From the NCBI GenBank assembly GCA_002348425.1, contig DEBE01000201.1, forward strand, positions 1-10,334: a stretch of DNA of 10,334 nucleotides, written 5' to 3'. The notes beneath the pieces were generated by a model. The model was not told the DNA's origin. It saw only the letters and a list, made by a program, of their open reading frames with translations, and ran no database searches. A program made the position numbers and the translations under genes. The stretch is from Alphaproteobacteria bacterium UBA2964 (GTDB lineage: Bacteria; Pseudomonadota; Alphaproteobacteria; MPNO01; UBA2964). Shown here in pieces: positions 1 to 6,302 of this stretch (within the stretch, counting starts at the first letter, position 1; each line of letters opens with the position of its first letter).

Positions 1-117
1 GGTTATCGCGAAGGTTATATGGGTGTTGCTTTGGCAATGTTCTCGGCTATGTACCCCGTTTTGACTTATGTCAAGGCAAAAGAGATTTTGGAAAAAAAAT
101 CTGATATAGAATTGTAA
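1..117 (+). CDS. C-terminal end of an unidentified protein (5' partial)
   Basis: An open frame enters from the left edge and reads 38 codons to a TAA at 115-117. The visible tail begins GYREGYMGVALAMFSAMYP and ends in a charged stretch (KAKEILEKKSDIEL), suggesting a mixed hydrophobic segment followed by a C-terminal amphipathic helix. I do not recognise the family and too little is present to assign one. The frame has no internal stop, and the sequence after its stop becomes AT-rich and non-coding, which supports a genuine gene end. It is transcribed toward the convergent thioesterase gene. Confidence 0.6.
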   Translation, partial: GYREGYMGVALAMFSAMYPVLTYVKAKEILEKKSDIEL

Positions 118-353
118 TTGCCTTTAGGGATAATTTATCTTTAGGTTATAAATGTTGTGCAATGAATTTATAAAAAAGTTTGGAAATCGGTGGGAGAATA
201 AATAAGGGCGCCATTTTCAGAGAATAAAAACTCGTTTTTTTCAAATTTTTTTTTAACAATTTTGATTTTGCACCAGAAAACTTCTTTTTCACAAACAAGA
301 AGAAATAAACCATCGGTCCGAGTTAAAAAAATTTCTTTGGGGTTTCTCGAACA
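118..353. other. AT-rich convergent intergenic spacer with T-tracts
   Basis: This 236-base spacer lies between two converging genes. It contains plus-strand T runs of 7 (235-241) and 9 (246-254) and, read on the minus strand, a T run made by the A run at 324-330. A 6-bp AT-rich stem is possible between 281-286 (CTTCTT) and 297-302 (AAGAAG). None of the T runs is preceded by a strong GC-rich hairpin, so I do not call an intrinsic terminator, although termination of one or both genes here is likely. I see no convincing gene in it. Confidence 0.4.
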
Positions 354-776
354 CTATTGTTCAACTAATACAGTTTCCAGTTTCGTCCTAATATCATCGG
401 GCATCGGCACTGCTTGCCGTGAAATCATATTAAAAAACACACAAACAACTTTTTGTTTAGCTACCAGATTATTATTCTCAGAATTAGTCATTTGTTGATT
501 TATAAATAAACTTTTATTCCCTAATTTAGTGAATGCACTTTTTACTGTGAGGAGTTCTCCTGCTGAGGCCTCGTGCAAAAAATCCGTATTGGTATTCGCT
601 ATCACGGTTACAACCCCTTCCTTTTTAAGGGTTGCGTGACTCAACCCGATACTTGACCACAAATGAAACTCGGCATCATCAAAAATATGTGCATACCAGC
701 GGACATTCATATGACCGAGGACGTCACAGTTCCAAGGGTGAACTACAGCTCGGTGCGTCTCCATCCATTTATTCAT
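354..776 (-). CDS. YbgC-like acyl-CoA thioesterase (4HBT hotdog fold)
   Basis: This 140-residue protein has the length and signature of single-domain 4-hydroxybenzoyl-CoA-thioesterase-type hotdog enzymes, which hydrolyse acyl-CoA to the free acid and CoA in the cytosol. The signature is near the N-terminus: D18-x3-H22-MN followed by Y28 and FDDAEF (residues 32-37). Asp18 corresponds to the catalytic Asp of the 4HBT 'Asp17' class. The rest fits the alternating beta strands of the fold. The ATG at 776 lies inside the end of the glutathione-transferase gene (8-base overlap, 769-776), so translation is probably coupled; an AGGA lies 10 bases upstream. Family assignment is firm. The acyl-CoA substrate is unknown; such thioesterases often accompany catabolic acyl-CoA pathways and clear dead-end CoA esters. 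Confidence 0.88.
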   Translation of the reverse strand: MNKWMETHRAVVHPWNCDVLGHMNVRWYAHIFDDAEFHLWSSIGLSHATLKKEGVVTVIANTNTDFLHEASAGELLTVKSAFTKLGNKSLFINQQMTNSENNNLVAKQKVVCVFFNMISRQAVPMPDDIRTKLETVLVEQ

Positions 777-1389
777 TGAAATTCTGTCCTTTTTTTATGC
801 CTGGACGTTGTTCGATCAAATTGGCCCAACGTTTCAAATTTTCAAGGCCTTTGATTACATTTGGAAGGAGTACCTTTGTTCGTGCGTGGATACCAAAGAG
901 GGCAAAATCACAAATTGTTATTTCATCTCCAACACAATATGTTTGATCTTCTAAAATTTTATCCCATACAATGTAGTTTTCCTTGAGCCTATCTAAAAAT
1001 TTATCCCTAGTCGGGTTGTGGGGATTTTCCATTCGTCCGATAAATGATATTGCACCATAAGTTGGACCAACATCTGTGGCGGCATTCATCATTAGGTTCC
1101 AAAATACCGCGCGCTTAGTAGGGGTTTTTGGAATGAATTTTCCAACTTTCTCTCCTAAATAGAACATTATTGCGATGGATTGGGGTACGGTAATTTCTTT
1201 ACCCTCAGGGCCTTCGTCATCAATTATAACCGGCGTCATACCCATCGGATTCATGGTTAAATATTCACTTGTTTTGTGCTCCTCTGCTTTCATGTTGATA
1301 TTAATCAATTGGTAATCCAAATTACATTCTTCAAGTGTTATTTTTGCTCTAATGCCGTTAGTAGTCGGGGCTGCATATAGTCGGATCAT
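769..1389 (-). CDS. Glutathione S-transferase, Nu-type (YfcG/YghU-like)
   Basis: A 206-residue cytosolic glutathione transferase. The N-terminal thioredoxin fold (about residues 1-82) begins MIRLYAAPTTNG. It places Thr9 and Asn11 where E. coli YfcG has the active-site Thr and Asn, with no catalytic Cys or Tyr there. NPMGMTPVI (47-55) supplies the cis-Pro (P53), and VPQS (68-71) fits the site that binds the glutathione gamma-glutamyl group. The C-terminal helical domain carries the N-capping motif T158-x2-D161. YfcG-type enzymes show disulfide-bond reductase activity with glutathione, so that or conjugation of an electrophile is the likely role. The ATG at 1389 has an AAAGGA ribosome site 8 bases upstream. 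It is first in a unit with the thioesterase. Confidence 0.88.
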   Translation of the reverse strand: MIRLYAAPTTNGIRAKITLEECNLDYQLININMKAEEHKTSEYLTMNPMGMTPVIIDDEGPEGKEITVPQSIAIMFYLGEKVGKFIPKTPTKRAVFWNLMMNAATDVGPTYGAISFIGRMENPHNPTRDKFLDRLKENYIVWDKILEDQTYCVGDEITICDFALFGIHARTKVLLPNVIKGLENLKRWANLIEQRPGIKKGQNFNE

Positions 1390-1613
1390 TTTATTTTTCC
1401 TTTAACGGGAATTTAGCGTTTTCAGTTTCTAGAAAGAAAATTAAACTGTCACAGAAAGGTCCTATTCCGTTATCTTACTTAACAATTTAAGAGCGCATCT
1501 GCCGAGTAAATGGATATCAGCTTGGTACAGAGAGGACTCAAGTAATTTTTTTTGCTAATTAACATTAAAGTTTTATTCCTTTTAATTTTTTGAATACTTG
1601 TATGGATAGATAT

Positions 1614-1636
1614 GTTTGGCAATAGACCGACCAAAC
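1614..1636. promoter_or_regulatory. Candidate operator: GTTTGG-N11-CCAAAC dyad
   Basis: A perfect 6-bp inverted repeat: GTTTGG at 1614-1619 and CCAAAC at 1631-1636, separated by 11 bases. Its centre (about 1625) is roughly 64 bases upstream of the start point predicted from the promoter at 1654-1682, a usual place for an activator site. The binding protein is unknown and no regulator gene is in the window. A 6-bp dyad can occur by chance. Confidence 0.3.
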
Positions 1637-1653
1637 TTACATCCTTTGGTATT

Positions 1654-1682
1654 TTGGCATATTTTCGCATTGGGTCTAATAT
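1654..1682 (+). promoter_or_regulatory. Sigma70-type promoter for the LLM monooxygenase gene
   Basis: TTGGCA at 1654-1659 matches the -35 consensus TTGACA at 5 of 6 bases. It is followed after exactly 17 bases by TAATAT at 1677-1682 (4 of 6 to TATAAT). The predicted start point near 1689 leaves a short leader containing the AGGAG ribosome site (1704-1708) of the gene starting at 1715. Spacing and placement are good; no experimental support is available. Confidence 0.5.
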
Positions 1683-1714
1683 TAATGCTATATCAATGGA
1701 TATAGGAGACATTG

Positions 1715-2725
1715 ATGGAATTTGGGGTTTTTGATCATCTCGATCGCGGAAACGTCCCGCTTGATGTATTTTATGAGATGCGTTTGAGGATAATAGAATT
1801 ATATGATCGGGCAGGTTTTTATGGCTACCACCTTGCTGAACACCATGCAACTCCGCTAGGAATGGCGCCATCTCCTGGTATTTTTCTTGCCGCAGTTGCA
1901 CAACGTACCAAGACCCTGAGATTTGGTCCGATGGTCTTTGCATTGCCTCTATATCATCCGCTAAGGCTAGCAGAAGAAATCTGCATGCTTGATCAAATGA
2001 GCAACGGGCGGCTTGAACTCGGCTTTGGAAGGGGAGCTTCTCCCATTGAAATTGATTTATTTGGACAAGATCCAAAAGATTCGCAGGAAATATATCTGGA
2101 ATCTTTAGATATTGTCATGATGGCGTTAAAAAATGGTCATGTGGATTTCCAAGGTAAATACTTTGATTTGCAAGATGTACCTGTAGCTTTGGAACCGATG
2201 CAGGAGCCATTGCCACCAGTTTGGTATGGCATCCATGCGGTGGATAGTGCGTCTCGTGCTGGTAAGGAGGGCCTAAATGTCATTAGCCTAGATACAGCAC
2301 TCGAGACAGAGGCGATGCTGGCCGCATATAAGTCTTCCTTTAACCGTTTCCCTAGAAATAAGAAAAATCCCAAATTGGGAATAGGACGGTTCATCATTGT
2401 CGGAGATACGGATCACGAGGCGTTAACAATAGCACGTCGTGCTTACCCAAAGTGGCATGAGAGTTTCAATTATCTATTTAAGTATCGCGGGACGAGAAAG
2501 CCTAGGCACCAAAGGCCCGCAGAATTTGATGCCATAGCTGCACAGGGTCGTGCGGTCGCGGGCTCAATTGAAACGGTGACAGAGATGTTGACTAAGGAAT
2601 TGCAGATTTCAGGTGCAAACTACCTTGTAGGCCAATTCGTTTTTGGGGACATGTCGTTTGGTGAGGCAAAAAATTCTATTAGTTTATTTGCGGACGAAGT
2701 ACTTCCTAGATTGACGGGTATATGA
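1715..2725 (+). CDS. LLM-class flavin-dependent monooxygenase (bacterial luciferase-like)
   Basis: A 336-residue TIM-barrel oxidoreductase of the bacterial luciferase family. These enzymes use reduced flavin (FMNH2) from a partner reductase and O2 to oxidise organic substrates. Visible landmarks are FGVFDHLD at the N-terminus, AEHH (41-44), a conserved second-strand region (60-80), and the long signature HPLRLAEEICMLDQMSNGRL (81-100) leading into ELGFGRG (101-107), where the flavin phosphate is usually held. Length is normal for the family. I chose the ATG at 1715 over the TTG at 1712 because the AGGAG at 1704-1708 sits 6 bases before the ATG but only 3 before the TTG. The stop lies 2 bases from that of the converging GlcG-like gene. 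No flavin reductase is in the window, so electrons must come from elsewhere. The substrate cannot be read from sequence. Confidence 0.92.
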   Translation: MEFGVFDHLDRGNVPLDVFYEMRLRIIELYDRAGFYGYHLAEHHATPLGMAPSPGIFLAAVAQRTKTLRFGPMVFALPLYHPLRLAEEICMLDQMSNGRLELGFGRGASPIEIDLFGQDPKDSQEIYLESLDIVMMALKNGHVDFQGKYFDLQDVPVALEPMQEPLPPVWYGIHAVDSASRAGKEGLNVISLDTALETEAMLAAYKSSFNRFPRNKKNPKLGIGRFIIVGDTDHEALTIARRAYPKWHESFNYLFKYRGTRKPRHQRPAEFDAIAAQGRAVAGSIETVTEMLTKELQISGANYLVGQFVFGDMSFGEAKNSISLFADEVLPRLTGI

Positions 2726-2727
2726 TA

Positions 2728-3153
2728 TCAATAGAATTCTTTTGCACCTTCTAGAGCCTTTACCCCAGCTTTTGCGACTTCAAGGTCTTGAGCACCTGTG
2801 CCAGAACCAACGCCAATGGCTCCCACTATCTCATCATTAACTATCAATGGAAGACCACCTGGTAAATTTACACGTTCGCCATTTGTGACTATTGCCAACT
2901 TTAGGTCGATGCCTTCCGGGATATCGCCGGTAGGAATACCATAGGCGGCTGCAGTTTCAGCCTTGCGGCGTGAAGAGGTGTTAGACATAACGAATGCTCC
3001 ATCCATGCGGCAGAAGGCCAAGAGGTGGCCACCGGAATCAACGATGGAAATACATTGTGGAACATCTATTTGTTCCGCTTTGACAATGGCGGCTTCAAGA
3101 ATTTTCATTGCACCTTGGCTAGTTAGCTTGAGCGTTTGAGTTGTATCGGACAT
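2728..3153 (-). CDS. GlcG/HbpS-like protein (DUF336 family)
   Basis: A 141-residue protein of the GlcG/HbpS (DUF336) family. The family blocks are present in order: CISIVDSGGHLLAFCRMDGA (residues 34-53), then KAETAAAYG (64-72), then LPGGLPLIVNDEIVGAIGV (97-115), and a final D-x4-A-x-AG helix (123-130). HbpS binds haem in Streptomyces, and GlcG is encoded in the E. coli glycolate-oxidase operon, but the function of most members is unclear. They commonly sit beside catabolic oxidoreductase genes, as here. No signal peptide is visible, so a cytosolic location is expected. The ATG at 3153 has AGGA 8 bases upstream. It converges with the monooxygenase and diverges from the aldo/keto reductase across 75 bases. 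Confidence 0.88.
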   Translation of the reverse strand: MSDTTQTLKLTSQGAMKILEAAIVKAEQIDVPQCISIVDSGGHLLAFCRMDGAFVMSNTSSRRKAETAAAYGIPTGDIPEGIDLKLAIVTNGERVNLPGGLPLIVNDEIVGAIGVGSGTGAQDLEVAKAGVKALEGAKEFY

Positions 3154-3228
3154 GATTTAATTCCTAGCTGTTATATAAAAGTCTGTTGTAGACATTGAAG
3201 TAATTAAATTACAGGAGTGCTGGCAATA
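3154..3228. promoter_or_regulatory. Divergent intergenic region, GlcG-like / aldo-keto reductase
   Basis: This 75-base divergent spacer must hold start signals for both flanking genes. It contains the short dyad GTCT-GTTGT-AGAC (3181-3193). Within it, TTGTAGACA loosely resembles operators of FCD-type GntR regulators. A TATAAC on the minus strand (3175-3170) is too close to the GlcG-like ribosome site to be a comfortable -10 element. Evidence for any specific site is weak. Confidence 0.3.
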
Positions 3229-4206
3229 ATGAAACTGCGCCCTTTCGGCAAAACTGGTTTGCAAATTTCTGAAGTGGCCTTTGGTGGAGGGCGTTCAGGG
3301 GGTATTTTGATCAACGCGAGTGAAGAAAAACGCCGTGAAGCAGTTATGCGAGCACTTGATCTTGGAGTTAATTGGTTTGATACAGCCCCACAATATGGTG
3401 ATGGAAAATCTGAGGAAGCACTTGGCACTATATTGACGGAAATTCGAGAAAAACCGATGGTTTCCTCGAAAGTAAGGGTAGACCTTAATTTATCAGAAAG
3501 TATTGTAAGTCAAGTGGAGCGAAGTGCTGAAAATAGCCTTAGGAGATTGCAACTTGATAGAATCGATTTGCTCCAAATTCACAGCCCAATAACGCCGACA
3601 GCGTCAGGGCGAACAATTGCTGTTGATCATGTGCTTTGTCGCGGCGGAATTGCCGACAGCATGGAAAAATTACGTGATTGGGGAATAATAAATTTTATGG
3701 GTTTGACAGCTCTTGGTGATAATTTGTCGACAATCGAGGTAATAAATAGTGGCCGGTTTGATGCTGCCCAAGTTTATTATAATTTAATTAATCCTTCTTC
3801 GAGTTGGAAAGTAGCTCCCCAGAGTTGGTCGAGCTATGATGGTAGCGGGATTATGAATGCCTGCATCGCTCAACGAATGGCTATTATGGCCATTCGAGTA
3901 TTCGCGGCAAGTTACTTGGCAACAAAGGTGCGGACCGGGCGTGAGAGTATACTAACTGAGAATACGCATGCGGAATCTGAGGTTAGTAATACAGAGACTG
4001 TGTTTTCTGTAATTGGGTCTCAATTCGGAACTCGTGCGCAAACTGCACTACGTTTTGTACTTTCTAACAAAGCTGTATCGACAGCAATAATTGGTCTATC
4101 GGAGATTAGACATTTAGATGAGGCTTGCGAAGGAGCTAAAAAAGGCCCTCTATCGGAAGGAACTAATAAAAGACTTTGGCCGGTTTATGATCGTGGGTTC
4201 ACTTAA
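3229..4206 (+). CDS. Aldo/keto reductase
   Basis: A 325-residue cytosolic NAD(P)H-dependent aldo/keto reductase, a TIM-barrel enzyme that interconverts carbonyls and alcohols. The full catalytic tetrad is visible: Asp51 and Tyr56 in FDTAPQYGDGKSEEALG (50-66), Lys81 in VSSKVRV, and His118 in LLQIHSP. The N-terminus MKLRPFGKTGLQISEVAFGG is typical, and the C-terminal cofactor region includes ALRFVLSNKAVSTAIIGLSE. The branch with NWFDTAPQYG plus a long insertion before the second half recalls aldose/galactose-dehydrogenase-like members, but the substrate is not predictable. I use the ATG at 3229. An upstream in-frame GTG (3217) overlaps the likely ribosome site AGGAG (3213-3217), though the spacing to the ATG, 11 bases, is a little long. 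Confidence 0.9.
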   Translation: MKLRPFGKTGLQISEVAFGGGRSGGILINASEEKRREAVMRALDLGVNWFDTAPQYGDGKSEEALGTILTEIREKPMVSSKVRVDLNLSESIVSQVERSAENSLRRLQLDRIDLLQIHSPITPTASGRTIAVDHVLCRGGIADSMEKLRDWGIINFMGLTALGDNLSTIEVINSGRFDAAQVYYNLINPSSSWKVAPQSWSSYDGSGIMNACIAQRMAIMAIRVFAASYLATKVRTGRESILTENTHAESEVSNTETVFSVIGSQFGTRAQTALRFVLSNKAVSTAIIGLSEIRHLDEACEGAKKGPLSEGTNKRLWPVYDRGFT

Positions 4207-4217
4207 AATGCTATCAG

Positions 4218-4271
4218 CTACAAAATGGCTCAGATGTTAATGACTAAAAAAATACGGTATCAATTTTGTAG
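4218..4271. repeat. 9-bp inverted repeat downstream of aldo/keto reductase
   Basis: CTACAAAAT at 4218-4226 is exactly complementary to ATTTTGTAG at 4263-4271, with 36 bases between. The enclosed stretch also holds a small near-palindrome ATAC-G-GTAT (4252-4260). The structure starts 11 bases after the reductase stop codon, so it could fold at the 3' end of that mRNA. It is AT-rich and not followed by a long T run, so it is not a standard intrinsic terminator. It may be chance. Confidence 0.3.
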
Positions 4272-4352
4272 AACTCTTTAAATGGTGCGGAGATGCCAGT
4301 GGTAGCAAAATTAAAAGGGTCCGAAGTGGGAAAGTCTATATTGTTTATCGTT

Positions 4353-4380
4353 TTGTTGGTTTATAAGCATTAATTAAACT
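4353..4380 (+). promoter_or_regulatory. Possible promoter for the short-chain dehydrogenase gene
   Basis: TTGTTG (4353-4358), a 16-base spacer and TAAACT (4375-4380) match sigma70 elements at 4 of 6 bases each. They predict a start near 4388, just ahead of the GGAGG ribosome site at 4401-4405. The 206-base gap after the aldo/keto reductase makes a separate promoter reasonable, but AT-rich DNA gives many such matches. Confidence 0.28.
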
Positions 4381-4412
4381 ATTATTTAAATCTCACTATT
4401 GGAGGAATTAGA

Positions 4413-5186
4413 GTGCCAACAGCTCAATATTCGAGTCTCAAGGACCGCGTTGTCATAATTACAGGTGGTGGTCAGGCGCTAGGGCGTGCATATGCTCATG
4501 AGTTTGCTGCACAGGGAGCAATACCGGTTATCGCTGAGCTAGATGAACAAAATGGCCAACGTGTAGTTAGAGAAATAGAACAAAAAGGCGGACGTGCTAT
4601 GAGTGTTAGGACTGATGTAGCAATTGAAGCCGAAGCAAATTCGATGGCAGATGCAGCTTTATCTGCATACGGCCGCATCGATTGTTTAATTAATAACGCG
4701 GCAGTTTTTTCAAGAATAACAATTGCTCCATTCTGGGAGTTGCCTGTAGAAGAATGGCAATCAGCAATGAGGGTCAATATTGATGGAGCGTTCTTTTGCT
4801 CCCGCGCGGTTGTTCCTGCGATGCAGGAACGCCGGTGGGGGCGGATTATTAATATAGCCTCAACAACGGTACCGACCGGTCGTCCAAATTATTTACATTA
4901 TATTACCTCAAAGTCTGCGATGATTGGCATGACACGTTCGATGGCGAGAGAGCTTGGGGAATGGAATATTACAGCGCACCTTTTCATGCCTGGAGCAGTT
5001 GAAACAGAGGTGGAGCGGCCTTCTGTATCAGGAGTTATGTTTGAGAATCTTGCAAAACAACAGGCAGTGCAGCGTCCAGCGACTATGGATGAATATGCAG
5101 GGTTTATGTTATTTTTGTGTTCGGATGATGCGGAGTTTACGACAGGTCAAACTTTCGCTGCAAATGGCGGAATAGCCTTTCCGTGA
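4413..5186 (+). CDS. Short-chain dehydrogenase/reductase (classical SDR, NAD-type)
   Basis: A 257-residue classical SDR with a Rossmann fold, oxidising or reducing an alcohol/ketone pair in the cytosol. The cofactor motif T17-GGGQALG-24 is followed by an acidic residue at the end of strand 2 (E42 in VIAELDE), which normally selects NAD(H) over NADP(H). NNAA is at 94-97. The catalytic tetrad is N122, S150, Y163 and K167 (Y-x3-K). The C-terminal region has the usual PG motif (193-194) and ends TTGQTFAANGGIAFP, like 3-ketoacyl-ACP-reductase-type members. The start is GTG at 4413, with a strong GGAGG 7 bases upstream. It lies on the same strand as the aldo/keto reductase, 206 bases downstream. 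FabG-like activity is possible, but a catabolic dehydrogenase fits the setting better. Confidence 0.9.
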   Translation: MPTAQYSSLKDRVVIITGGGQALGRAYAHEFAAQGAIPVIAELDEQNGQRVVREIEQKGGRAMSVRTDVAIEAEANSMADAALSAYGRIDCLINNAAVFSRITIAPFWELPVEEWQSAMRVNIDGAFFCSRAVVPAMQERRWGRIINIASTTVPTGRPNYLHYITSKSAMIGMTRSMARELGEWNITAHLFMPGAVETEVERPSVSGVMFENLAKQQAVQRPATMDEYAGFMLFLCSDDAEFTTGQTFAANGGIAFP

Positions 5187-5205
5187 TTTGAACAGCAGAA
5201 AAGAT

Positions 5206-5484
5206 TTATTTACTGGGCCCCTGATCTTGGAGGGCTTCGATCGTAATATCTATCTGCGCACGAAGCTTGGTGAGCCAGTCGATAACTTCATCGAAGTCTT
5301 TTTCGGAATATTCTTCCTTAAATACCTCATTTTCCAACATGAGTTTGGCAAGTATTTCCACAAATTTGAGTTGTTCGGGGTCAAGTGGTTGCACTGGTTG
5401 TTCCTTTCCTATGTTATCAGGTGGAAGTAACGCAGCTTGCCGTTTTTCGCAACCAATTAAGAAGTTTCTCCTAATGCGGGCCAT
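5206..5484 (-). CDS. Hypothetical small helical, acidic protein (92 aa)
   Basis: I do not recognise this protein. From the ATG at 5484 it has 92 residues: a basic N-terminus (MARIRRNFLIG), a proline-rich linker (about 20-36), then a long charged, probably helical region (37-86) rich in Glu, Lys and Leu, containing FDEVIDWLTKLRAQIDITIE. The composition is balanced and soluble, and the alternative plus-strand frames over the same bases look like shadows. A TTG at 5499 would add 5 residues, but neither start has a clear ribosome site, which lowers confidence. It converges with the dehydrogenase gene (19 bases between stops) and diverges from the permease gene. No signal peptide or membrane segment is visible. 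Confidence 0.55.
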   Translation of the reverse strand: MARIRRNFLIGCEKRQAALLPPDNIGKEQPVQPLDPEQLKFVEILAKLMLENEVFKEEYSEKDFDEVIDWLTKLRAQIDITIEALQDQGPSK

Positions 5485-5528
5485 ATAGGGCTTAGTCAAA
5501 AAGGATAAAAAGTGAACAAGGTAAGGAT

Positions 5529-6302
5529 ATGGAGCTATTAATCGAATTTTTAACGGAAGGAACCACTCTGACGCTTTTAGGTTTCTCTGTACTCTGCGGA
5601 ATTTCTTTTGTTGGTAGTTTCATTGCCGCGTCGCTGGGTTTAGGCGGTGGTTTGTTAGTCTTGGCTACAATGACTTTGTTTCTGCCACCAACAGTGTTGA
5701 TACCAATTCACGCGGTCGTACAAATAGGATCAAATGGTTTCAGAGCATTGCTCATGCGTCGTGAAATTCTTACCTCCGTTATTCCAGCATTTTTATTTGG
5801 TACATTACTTGGATCTTGGTTAGGAGGTCTAACAATTTTTGCACTAGAGGTATGGGTCCTACAATCTATTTTGGGCATATTTGTTCTCTACGCTACTTGG
5901 ACGCCAAAATTTCGGAGCTCCAATCCTGGCCCGGCAAAGTTTTTCGGGTGCGGCGTATTTGGGGGTTTTGCAACAATGTTTGTTGGTGGGACAGGCCCTC
6001 TTGTTGCTCCGTTTGTAAATGCAGCCTGCAAAGAACGACAACAAGTTGTGGCAACACATGCATCATTGATGACCCTTCAACATCTTTTTAAAGTTATTCT
6101 GTTCGGTATATTAGGTTTTGCATTTGGGTCTTATATTCCCCTGCTAATTGGCCTGATTGTCTTTGGGGTTTGCGGAACATTGATTGGAAGAAGGGTTTTG
6201 GATCGGTTGCCGGAAAGGGTGTTTCGCGTCGCTCTAAAAAGTATTTTAACTTTGCTCGCTGCCCGTCTACTCTATGCGGCTTGGAATAATTATTATGTTT
6301 AA
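5529..6302 (+). CDS. TauE/SafE-family membrane permease (probable anion/sulfite exporter)
   Basis: A 257-residue inner-membrane protein with about eight hydrophobic segments, the usual size and topology for the TauE/SafE (sulfite exporter) family. The family's two-fold repeat is visible: the first half has FIAASLGLGGGLLVLATM (31-48) and the second has FGGFATMFVGGTGPLVAPFV (144-163), each a glycine-rich re-entrant segment. HAVVQIGSN (61-69) and THASLMTLQHLFK (176-188) are the matching downstream helices. Members move sulfite, sulfoacetate and other small organic anions, so the substrate here is open. The ATG at 5529 follows AAGGTAAGGA. Its stop codon overlaps by 4 bases (6299-6302) the stop of the opposing AbrB-type gene, making the two transcripts antisense at their 3' ends. 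Confidence 0.88.
   Translation: MELLIEFLTEGTTLTLLGFSVLCGISFVGSFIAASLGLGGGLLVLATMTLFLPPTVLIPIHAVVQIGSNGFRALLMRREILTSVIPAFLFGTLLGSWLGGLTIFALEVWVLQSILGIFVLYATWTPKFRSSNPGPAKFFGCGVFGGFATMFVGGTGPLVAPFVNAACKERQQVVATHASLMTLQHLFKVILFGILGFAFGSYIPLLIGLIVFGVCGTLIGRRVLDRLPERVFRVALKSILTLLAARLLYAAWNNYYV

Larger units (their letters stand above)
1390..1714. promoter_or_regulatory. Divergent intergenic region, glutathione transferase / LLM monooxygenase
   Basis: These 325 bases hold the regulatory sequence for two divergent genes. Near the transferase side is a perfect 10-bp palindrome TTTCTAGAAA (1426-1435), overlapping the left arm of a wider inverted repeat CAGTTT (1423-1428) / AAACTG (1443-1448). Near the monooxygenase side lie the GTTTGG/CCAAAC dyad and the promoter described separately. 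A minus-strand frame crosses 1479-2075, but most of it lies antisense to the conserved monooxygenase and its product shows no family signature, so I do not call it. A convincing minus-strand promoter for the transferase was not found: GTGACA (1452-1447) and TAGAAA (1431-1426) are only 15 bases apart. Confidence 0.45.

Noticed and set aside
233..257. T runs as an intrinsic terminator for the gene ending at 117
   Set aside because: No stable GC-rich hairpin precedes them, and they lie over 115 bases past the stop codon.
262..498. 78-codon plus-strand open frame
   Set aside because: Its start lacks a ribosome site, and its second half is antisense to the conserved thioesterase gene.
1479..2075. 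198-codon minus-strand open frame
   Set aside because: It lies mostly antisense to the well-conserved LLM monooxygenase, its product has no recognisable family pattern, and the rest falls in the promoter-bearing spacer.
3217..3228. GTG at 3217 as the start of the aldo/keto reductase
   Set aside because: It overlaps the AGGAG that would serve as the ribosome site, and family members begin at the MKLRPFGKTG segment from the ATG at 3229.
5188..5430. 80-codon plus-strand open frame after the SDR gene
   Set aside because: It starts at a TTG with no ribosome site, gives an aromatic-rich product of odd composition, and is antisense to the more protein-like 92-aa minus ORF.
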